64,000 bases of DNA, from assembly GCA_021234155.1 (NCBI GenBank), contig JAJEKV010000032.1, forward strand, positions 9,121,551-9,185,550, written 5' to 3'. Shown piece by piece: positions 54,950-64,000 of this stretch; positions within the stretch are counted from its first letter, which is position 1; each line of letters opens with the position of its first letter. The translations under genes were made by a program, and so were the position numbers. The DNA comes from Isoetes taiwanensis (lineage: Eukaryota; Streptophyta; Lycopodiopsida; Isoetales; Isoetaceae). The notes below the pieces were generated by a model. It worked only from the letters and a program-made list of their open reading frames with translations, made no database searches and was not told the origin of the DNA.

Positions 54950-57180
54950 TCAACCACAACGTGTTTGGATCGCCGTCGAGAAATCTTGGTAATGATTTAT
55001 ATTCATCAATGTTAGATGTTTGGTTCGGCAATTCCTAGCACTAAAAGACTCGCTTTTGTTACTGTAGCATGCATGGCGAGGCTCGAGGAATTTCGAAATT
55101 AAAACCAAAGCCCAGAGGACTAAAGATGCGAATCGAGAAAACCTGGAATTAAAACCACAAGCATAGTCCTCAGTTCTTCGGAATCAGCCCGTCTCGAGAA
55201 CTCAAGAGTTGGATTTTCATTTAGTTTTAAGTTGCATCTCAATGGCGAGTTTAATCCAGAAGACAAGCTTTTGCATTTGCTTTCGGCGAGAGAGGAAAGC
55301 GGATGATGTTATGAAAACGGAATAGTTTTATAAACTTCATCGCTTCTTTATTCGATAAATTCTTGAAATTTCTCTCCTGAATTAATCATGCTATTGCATG
55401 CGAGTTTCTATTATGAATAAGTGTAGTAAAGCATTAGAAAAATGCGAAGATAATATTTGAAACAATGGCGTGTTTATGGCTGTAGCCTTCAACATGAATA
55501 CGCTCGTACATTCAACGGGAGAGAAAAACACAATACCAGAATGAATAAGTAAATAGATAAAGGCGAGGCAATTATTTACACGTGAGTGGCTGAGATGCCG
55601 CGTATGAATTTTCTATATAGCGGTTGCTGGCGTGCAAACAATTGTATCCCTACTTTCAGCTTTTACGCTAAATGCGCGAGGCGTGTCTCTTGGATTTCTA
55701 GTTTATAAATAAGAAATATAACACGCTGACGTGAATCGCGATACTCAGCTCACTTCCTATTGATAGATGCCCAGTTACATTAATCACCCGGTTGGTAGCG
55801 AAGATGGATTGGAATTACATTTGGGCCTTAATCACCTGCGGCCGACTCTAGTTTGGCTCCAATCTCGATCCGGTTGAACCCTTGACGAGCACGATTAAGT
55901 ACGGGCACGATCTTGCAACCTGGTACTTGGATCAAGTAATGATAATGTGGCGGCCTTGAGAGACAATGATAGATCTGGGCTCGGGGCCCTTCTGTCGCAG
56001 GAGGCACAAGCCACCTCTTATCTAATCTGCCGAGAATGCAGTACATGCATTGTCGAAGTGAATCTAGCATCCGTCGGCTCGAGATTCAAAATGAGGCTGC
56101 GTTTCTTAGTGGTTAGCCTCTATGCCGGATGCTAACACGAACCGCTACTACCGAGGCGGTATGATGCAATGAGATGGCTCAACCAATGGAACCACTACCG
56201 CTGGCTATCGATACATTAGAGGTTCAACGGGCAGGAGGCGGGAAGGCGAGGCGGAGGTGGAGGTGGAAGCCCGGTGAGGGGTGGTGGAGCCCCTAGGCAC
56301 GGTGTTTTCTTTGGGGTTTTACGAGGAAGATTCACTATACACTGCAATGGAAATGGGAGTATCGATATTAGCTACTCGATGGTGGAGGCTTGAAAGCAAT
56401 GTTGGGATTTTGTGCGGTTTTATCCGGTTTATCGATTATATAATATATCTTTCCAATGAATACAACAAATTTTTGTCTACTTCTATATTTCTACAATGTA
56501 ATACATGTTACATACCTTTTTTAAGCGGTTTCTTGGCCGTACAACAAGAATGTTCCAACACTTTGCGTAACCCGTATCCCTTAGAGGTGTCTCGAGTAAG
56601 CTTCATCCATAGCGCCTTGATTAATCCATATTTCGGACATACTTATCCCAGAAGCGGAATACCATGGCGGTTCGCAGTCGGATCGATGGAGTCGATCTTG
56701 CATAAATCCTACTTTCCTTTTCGATTTGTAGTTAACATGAAACATTCATCTTCGTGCTATGAGAAAATTGCTATTCAGTCCACCTACTATTGGAAATTAA
56801 TGTTCAAGAGCTATTGGAATGAGATGAGTGCAGGAGTCTGTAGCCATTCTTGAAAGCTGATTTGAGTCTCTGGTGATTTGAGAAGGGCTATGGAAACTAC
56901 GAAGGTCGGAAAATTGAATTAGAAGAAAGGTCGGTTAACTTCTACGTTTAAATGGGATAAATTTGGTAGGGATACTTTTAGGTAGATTGGTTTACCCAAA
57001 ACTTAATGAAAAGAAGTCCCGTGGACGGGTCTTCGTCATTATTATTTGTATGTGTCAGAATATTTCAAACTTCCATTTTGTGTTTTCTTGAAATTCAAAT
57101 TTCTCTATTTTCTCGTCTGAGTAGAAAAGCTATTTCTTGAGCAGCTGGTATCGGCGACCTTCGACTCTGTTACTAAGCGA
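54950..57180. other. unassigned stretch
   Basis: No family is recognised. A 190-codon plus frame (56,281-56,853) begins VEPLGTVFSLGFYEED and has an unusual Tyr/Phe/Ser-rich composition; it may be chance in sequence with few stops. A GC-rich block (55,830-56,290) has open frames on both strands. Confidence 0.35.
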
Positions 57181-60100
57181 CTCGAGATGTCTTCTAAAGC
57201 GAATAAATTAAGTGAATGAGAAGGCGGTGGAAGAGAATCTCTCTAAACCGGCTCTTCTCAAGTTTCAGAGGGCGTTGATCGGAGAATACACGAAATACAG
57301 AACCCTATTCAAGGTATTTAATTTGCCACGAGAATACACAGCATGTGGAAATGTGTCTTGCATGAATTTGAGATATTTCCTTGCCTTGAATGTATACTTT
57401 GCATGAGTTTGAGTTAAATATGCTTTGCATAGATTTTAAGAAATATTAACATCAGTTAATGCTCACGATTGTGGATACATGGAACATAATTTTACTCTGT
57501 TTATATATAGAATATAAGCGGTGTTAGGCAGTTGGAGATAGCAATGTTCAATGAGGTTTAAATAGTGTGAAATATGGATTCATGAAGGGTATGTAGCAAA
57601 ATGTGGATGCAAAATAATTTAGTTTCAAGTTAACGCATAGCATGGTCAATAATAGGAGATACCAACCATGGCGTGATTTGTATAATTGAGTTTAAATGCC
57701 GCCCAGCGTGATCTCTTATTACGAAAAGTACTCTAAAAGTGCTCATCTTCATTGCGGTCTTTCGAGGAAAACCCTACTAATTGGTTCTAATCACTTGAAA
57801 ACAAAGGCAGCCGAATCACGATACCATATGATCTCTGTAGATGATGAAGGGCGATTCTTATAGCAACCACTTGACTACACTTTTGCTTCAGAAAGAGAAA
57901 TGGGCGAGGTGCGAGTGAATGCGATTGACCTTGCCAAGACAAATGGCGAAACTCGACAACTCTCTTCGAGGAAAAAGAAGCGGAACAAGATGGTCAAACA
58001 AGGGATCCTAATCTCTTGTGAAGAGATGACACCAGCGCAAATTGCTCTTGGAATTACCGCGGAAGCGAAGAAAAGATCTACTCGGTTTTACTCCTTTATT
58101 AAGAGCTCGCATACAAGAGGATCGTTCATGAAAGCCGGATGTGAGCGGTGAGACATGTTTAGTATGGTTGGCCAACCAATGTAGCAGTTAAGCCAATATC
58201 TATTTGCCAAGGGTTACGGTATGCGTAGAGAGCATGTTCACTAGCCCGACACCAAGTCACTATTTAAAACCCAGCTAGAATTAGCTGACTTGAAAAGCCT
58301 ACAAAGGGTCTAGATCACAAGGAGAAAGATATTCAACCTGCCGCGGTTATGAAGAGCATGAGGCTTACATTTTTGAAATGAAGCAGGGCCGAATGGCTGA
58401 CTAGAGGCCATGAACAAAGGCTGAATAAATCTGACCATTATCCATTGGGTCTTAAAGGAAGCTTTTGCGATCCATGTGAAGTCCTCATCGTTCACCAGCT
58501 CCAAAATTTATGTTGCTTGAGATATGATCGGCACATGCCATGGAGATTGTTGGTATGATTATTAATCCAGGTCAAATGCCTATGCCCGTGAGATGTGCTA
58601 CCTTCAGGATATGATCTCGAACAAGCTGTAGGAATGAGCGATCCGAGGAGCTATTATCAAGTGATGATATTAAATATGTCATCATCGGCCAGGCGACATT
58701 AGTTGAGGAGGCACAAAGCCATCATCGAGGCCGAAGGCCGGAACAAACAGGCCAAAAGTGTTCTACAATCACTTTATCATTATAGGAGGTGTGGTATCTT
58801 GGATGCCAATACTTCACTGCCGGATTTGGCTGAATTAGTGCAACTTTGAATGAAATGGGAAGACATTTCTATGCAAAAGATAAATCAGCTTTGGTTTCAT
58901 AAATTGTATTCCGCGCCCGGTAACAAATCAAACCAATTCCCGGTGTTTTGAAATCAATGAATTCGCGCCCGGCGTGTTTCAAATCAACCAAATTGATTTG
59001 GCTGCGCTGGCGTCGATGACTGCGGCGTATGAATGGTTGATTAACTTTACGCCTAGCGCATCTCAAATGTCTTTATTCATTTCAGCGTGATTTTTTCTCG
59101 CTTCATCAATTCTATTCAAATCGCCCGTGTTTCTGTTATTCTATGATCTTGATTGATATGCGTACTATTTATTCGCGGTCCATCGTTGAACAAGCTGCCA
59201 CTGGCCCGTCAGCGATGGGTGGAATATGGCTGCCCATTGCCACGGTGAGCGGAGTCAAAATCTGAGCATTCAAGCTTCTTTGGGCCGGACTCATGCAGAA
59301 CAATTATCTGAGGGAAAGAAGAAGGCGCAAGAAAATCAAAGAAAAATTGAGTGATGACATTGAGATCCTTACGAAAGCTCATCGGCGAGTGGGACCAGCG
59401 ATTTTCGTATAGATTGTGGTGTTTTGTAAGAGGCCCAGTATGGCTCAAGTGGAATGGTGAGAATGCGGGGCGGCTTATGCAAAGTACGGATACTATGGAG
59501 TAGGGGTGCCTCCTGTTGATGTAAGCATCTTTGACTTGAATGTGTGAGAGATGAGAAAGACTCTAGGAGACTGAGCGGCTATTTGAGACCATTTTGGAGT
59601 TTTAGGCCGATTAGCAAGAAGGAAGTCTTATACAGAAGGTGCTTTCACCAAGGATAGGATGTCCTTAGTTGAGTCTTTAGTCATATAAAGGATATGCATT
59701 ACAATGAAATTCGGTATGGGTGAGTTACAAAACTATCGAGGGGATGTGGCATTATAAATTGGATTCTTTTGGACAAATGCAAGATTGATAATGATGACAT
59801 CAAGTTTATACGGTCGGGACTTCCTATAAAGAATTGAAGGCTAAAAATACAAAACATAAGAGACTATACCCCCTAAAGGTCTTGGCTGAGTTATGAAGAA
59901 GAAAATGGCCTTGTGAAGAAGGTCTTGGAGAAAAGCGACCTTTATCCGGTGGTATTCAGTCTCGTGGGTACAAAGGTCTCTTGCGATTCCAACCGGCCTT
60001 AAAATATATCACTCTTTGTGTTGGGCCGGCCGGGGGTGGGAGAGGAGATATGGGCATAAAGCCAGAAGGACTACGGTAGCTTCTTTACGGTACGTATAGG

Positions 60101-61550
60101 ATTGACAATGAGGTCCTTCACTATTGTCATGTTTGTAGCCAGGTGGAGTCACATCTTGCATGCACTATCTAGCTGCTCATGATGATGAGTACCTCAAAGT
60201 TATTAGGGAGGATGCCTAATATATGATGTGCAGGATAATGGTGCGAGCGAGCGGAATGCATGCTTGATCTTTATTATGATATCCATGTTTGTCAGGCGAG
60301 GAGAGAATATGATAATGTAAGAGCTTAAAATTTGAATAATAGCAGTGCATGGAAATGTTTGCCTTCCTAGAATGATCCGGGCACTTAAAGGGAACTATAT
60401 TCTTTCATACGGATCGAGGTCGGTCAGAAACGAGGATAGTCGAGAGGATGAGGATGGGACCCCTCCTAAGTGGAAATCAATGGAGAGCTACAAACTAAGG
60501 AGAAGGGCCTTAAATAAAAAATGGATTTCCAGATCTATGAGCAGCACATAAATTCGAGGCATTTGCTCAATTGATACAACGCTTGGGCTTCATGGTGGGG
60601 TTATATTGCTGAGGCTCTTATGGAATAAAGAGATATCGCTGCTTTGTGGTGATGAGCAGGCCAAAGACTTTCTTGAACCATTCCTAATACGTATTAGCAC
60701 TTAGAGTCCTAAAGGCCTTATAGCCTTTGAAATCACTCTGACAATCAAAGTCTAAGTATTAGACTTGTGTCCAATTAGAAGTGGACGATTTATCACGGAG
60801 AGGGAACTAATGTCTAAGCTGACAAAGGAAAGCGATAATGAACAAATAAAACTGCTAAGCGGTTTGCTCAAAGGATCTTTGTGATGGCGGCGAACTTAAG
60901 GAATATCCTTGCCCACGATGCGGGTGATGCAAGCAACAATGAGAGATGAATTCACGGGGTTAACAATGAATAATTGGCGGAAAAGGCAAAATATAGAGCC
61001 GCGAAGGCGGCTCTAGTGATTCTGAGTTTTAAATCAATAGTAAAACCAATATAGGTGTGAAGACGCGGGCCAGACTAATAGAAAATAACAATTCCTAACG
61101 GTCGAGAAGAAGACGAAGATTAAAAGTGGCCCGAGGAGGGAGGAGAGAATGGCAGATGGCCAATGGCCCGAAGATGATAGGTATGGCCTTGCCCGCGAAA
61201 TAAGCGCCCACCGCGTGATTTAATTGTATTACGCTTTGAATTAAATGCGGCATGGCGTCGCTACGATTATTTTTAGTTGTCAAACTAAATCAGCAGCAGA
61301 AGCGCGATTTGGTTATGACTTATTTCAAATCACGCTTGGCGTTTGTGTTTGTGTTATAAGTATCTTAACGACGGATACATGTTTGATGTTTAAACTTCCA
61401 TTGCGTTTCTAGAAGGTTGGTGTTGACCTAAAGCGGAGGTCCTTGCAAGACTTTTCGAAAAATAAAGTGGCTAGAAGCAGAGTTTCATCGGACACAGTGG
61501 GAATCAAACACCAAGTGGATCTATCGGCCGCGCAGGAGATGCTAGGCGAG
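57180..61550 (+). other. series of coding-like islands, gene unidentified
   Basis: Short plus-strand segments look coding by residue mix: SKPALLKFQRALIGEYTKYR (57,240), EMTPAQIALGITAEAKKRST (58,022), KWKSMESYKLRRRALNKKW (60,460) and HKFEAFAQLIQRLGFMV (60,548). Some end at GT. They are separated by stops and by GC-rich, promoter-like patches carrying 'ggcgtg' plus 'aaatca' words (58,910-59,100 and 61,190-61,340). I recognise no domain. They may be fragments of one or more unfamiliar transposon genes. Confidence 0.3.
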
Positions 61551-62378
61551 GCATTAGGGTTATTCGAGTTGGTATTTGGTCATCCATGGAACTAAGGAAC
61601 ATCAAAAGGATACTTTGGGCAGGGGAAATGGGAAATCGTGAAAGTGGTTGACCCTTTTGGGATCAGAACAAATGTGTAAGTTCACCTAATCCCAAGGATC
61701 CAACTGAGAACAAGCTATCTTCATCAAACAGCAGGTAACATGATGGAGCCGAACTTGGTATCGAGAATAAGGATGATATAATCATAGTGGATAGTGATGC
61801 TCTCCAAATGCTTCTACAATCCAAACACGAGGCCACAGATCCACCATCTTCTGATCAAAAAACTTTGGGGTGAGATGGTTGCAATTGAAGTTTGTGTCTA
61901 ATATGCATAATTTGGCTATGGGGATGGCCGATTGGGTGAAGTGTTAGATTAAATGCCAGGCTGGATAGAGCGGTGACATGGAACCACACCTTGTTAAATG
62001 CATTGGAAAAACATGGATTGATCCTTAATGTTTTATTGGAATATATGATATTTTTGTATGATATTTGTGCCATGTATCGATAATTTGATGCGGAATTGCC
62101 TGCATAAAATAATGCAATTTGTTATTATCAGAGCCTATATTATCATCTATTGAGCAAGCAATACTGTCTCATCTGTTAGCAACTTGCTCTTCATTTACTT
62201 TATATTTCAATTAAGCATATGAAAAGTCACGTGAATCGCAACCTTATGTTATTTTGAGTCAAAAAAAAAAAAGATTAAAAAAAACAAAACCCCTAGAAGA
62301 CAATAGCGGTTAGAAGTGATTTTGGAATGACATAATCCCAATTTAATTGGATGATGGTTTTGCTAGAATAGGATGTGC

Positions 62379-62750
62379 AACCATTGGATCCAACACATTT
62401 AATTAAAATCCCCCTTAAACCCCCTTTGGTTTGGGTGCATATTCACCGGGGGTGACTCCGGGCACACCGAGAGCTGTTGGATGACATATTCACCCCTTAT
62501 TCCTTAATCTATACCGTACGTAAAGTTCCTCGTTTGTGGGGTATGCAAGAATAAATTTGCTATCTTGTACAATATAACAAAGATAGCAAAATACTATAAG
62601 ACTTCATGAGAATACTATATGGTGTTGATTTAAATAGTCCAAAATACAATTATGGGGCTCTCGGCCGCCCTCGTCACCCAGAATGAATATGCACCCAAAC
62701 CAAAGGGGGTTTAAGGGGATTTTAATTTAAATATGTTAGATCCAATGGTT
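62379..62750. mobile_element. MITE with about 80-base inverted ends
   Basis: The left end AACCATTGGATCCAACA continues 'ttaaaccccctttggtttgg' and 'gtgcatattca'; the right end (62,640-62,750) is its reverse complement with few changes. The centre holds a second hairpin, 'tttgctatctt...aagatagcaaa' (about 62,557-62,592). No coding capacity. Length, strong inverted ends and A/T-rich interior fit a MITE. Target duplication was not identified, so the superfamily is open. Confidence 0.75.
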
Positions 62751-62756
62751 ATATTT

Positions 62757-62945
62757 ATTAATGTCAATGGTAGTTATGTTGGTTATTATACTAAAAAAAT
62801 TTTGGCCCACTTTTCGGGCCATAAAAAATAGGCATTGAGAATATAAAAGACATTTAAAACATGTAGCAATATGTGTTATGTGTTTATGTTAATAATGTTA
62901 ATGATAGCTATGTGTTGGTTGTTATATCGAAAAAATTTTGACCCT
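62757..62945. repeat. diverged direct repeat, about 132-base spacing
   Basis: 'attaatgtcaatggtagttatgttggttattata...aaaaaattttggccc' (62,757-62,806) recurs as 'aataatgttaatgatagctatgtgttggttgttata...aaaaaattttgaccc' (62,889-62,944). Confidence 0.7.
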
Positions 62946-62949
62946 TAGG

Positions 62950-64000
62950 GCCTAAATTTCTGTTCTCGTTATTCTAATCAAACTAAACGCCATGCAGTTT
63001 TGCATAAAAATAGGCGAGTCAATTAATATACATAAGCAACTTTTTCATTAAATGTACCTTGACCAAAGGTTTGAAATAGCTTCTTATCTTGAGAAATAGA
63101 AATGAGGAAGAATACATGGTTATCCTCCAAAAACAAGCAAGGAATAAAATGTAGCATGCAACTTATGAGTCACCACTCTTCTGAGTCAGTGAATTTAGCC
63201 ATAGCTCTCAAAGGAATACCAAGCCCTAGCTGAGACCAATGCAGTTGAGCGAGCGAGCCCGAGAAAAAAGGATTCACCTATTTGGGCACTTGGAAATGCA
63301 TTTGGAAATGGACTTGAAATGCATGGATCTTCATATCGCTATATTCTTCACATACACATCTTCATAGTCATCTTCATATGCATCTTGCTTCATATTCTTC
63401 TTCAAAAGCCCGACTTCTTCATATTCATCATATTCATTTTCATCTTGAAAAATTATATCCATGATAAATAACTTTACCTTGCCTATGTTTAGCATTTGAT
63501 CTGTGAATCGGATGTTGGAAGAAACATTTAATCTACGCTTGAGCTCTGCTTTGGACCAATATTCTCTCACATATCCCGAACTTCGGCATATACTCCCGCA
63601 TCAAGATCAAAGCATCAAGTCACGAGAATGGTTAGACGAGATTTTCTAGGAGTAATATGAATAAACACCCTCAGCTGCTTATCTTAGCATTTTGAAGATC
63701 GGGCATTCTATCTAAGAATAGAAAATATCCATCTCATTACACCACTTCCATGGGGAAATTGGTGGGCATAAAGCGATCCTTCTAAAATCTGCATAGCTGC
63801 AAAGGAGTAAGCCACCATACCTTACATAAAAAGCGAACCCGGTTCATGTCCAATTCAGAAGTTACATGATGATTATTCCAAATCGCATATTCAAAGCTGA
63901 CCTCTTAGATCTAGAAGGTGTTACCATAATTATAACAAAGGTGTGGCATCTGTTTTGCCAAAAAATGGAGGATACAACTAAGCTATTTTGCCATTAGATA
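62950..64000. other. intergenic stretch, nothing recognised
   Basis: The minus-strand frame at 63,331-63,570 is dominated by an Asp/Glu/Tyr low-complexity part from 'cttcatat' repeats (63,350-63,445). It has no recognisable domain and I do not call it a gene. Confidence 0.45.

Noticed and set aside
56281-56853. 190-codon plus-strand frame as a gene
   Set aside because: No start context (opens at GTG), no domain, skewed composition; kept only as a note in the surrounding stretch.

Overview
The window looks like repeat-rich, intergenic nuclear DNA of a land plant. The evidence is a plant-type profilin exon, an 'aaaccctaat' leader, plant retrotransposon primer sites complementary to initiator tRNA-Met, chromoviral, copia and L1-type elements, and spliced genes. 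The transposase families are ones I associate with non-seed plants and animals, so a bryophyte, lycophyte or fern is my guess; this is low-confidence inference. I see no rRNA, no convincing tRNA and no intact house-keeping gene. Almost everything recognisable is a transposable element, usually broken and often nested.

Layout. 1-9.4 kb: AT-rich sequence with a possible small spliced gene (2.34-3.45 kb), a Helitron-like 5' end (5,041) and a profilin exon-1 fragment (5,611-5,739). 9.5-10.9 kb: 5'-truncated L1-type LINE (+) with a poly(A) tail. 11.4-12.7 kb: Ty1/copia remnant (-). 14.1-21.6 kb: Ty3 remnant (+) whose gag is split by a 5.56-kb CACTA-like element (14,606-20,163). 21.6-22.8 kb: tandem duplication of a small TATA-box gene. 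22.8-28.6 kb (-): spliced transposase gene with DUF8039-like and DUF7869-like parts, interrupted by a 2.68-kb Ty3 LTR element (24,827-27,503) with both LTRs, primer site, polypurine tract and a damaged target duplication. 30.1-32.9 kb (+): divergent partner gene with a ParB-like motif. The space between them carries E2F-like sites, and the introns on both sides carry GC-rich palindromes. 36.4-40.8 kb (+): a different DDE-type transposase gene, preceded by a Helitron 3' end. 41.1-45.4 kb (-): Ulp1-like C48 protease gene convergent to it. Each of these two genes has a CCACCA array in a presumed intron, and the arrays are mirror images. 45.6-47.2 kb (+): unknown spliced gene. 48.1-49.0 kb: chromoviral integrase remnant (+). 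50.5-53.3 kb: second degenerate DUF7869-type transposase (-). 53.6-61.5 kb: promoter-like modules and unidentified coding-like islands. 62.4 kb: a 372-bp MITE.

How it fits together. Two multi-gene DNA-transposon-like modules stand out: (A) transposase plus ParB-like gene, divergent from an E2F/TATA promoter region, with repeated GCGRCCGC palindromes in introns; (B) transposase plus Ulp1 protease, convergent, with opposed CCACCA arrays in introns. I could not place the ends of either. The nesting orders some events: the Ty3 element of 14-21 kb predates the CACTA-like insertion, and module A predates the Ty3 element inside it. Most reading frames contain stops or frameshifts, so most elements here are probably inactive.
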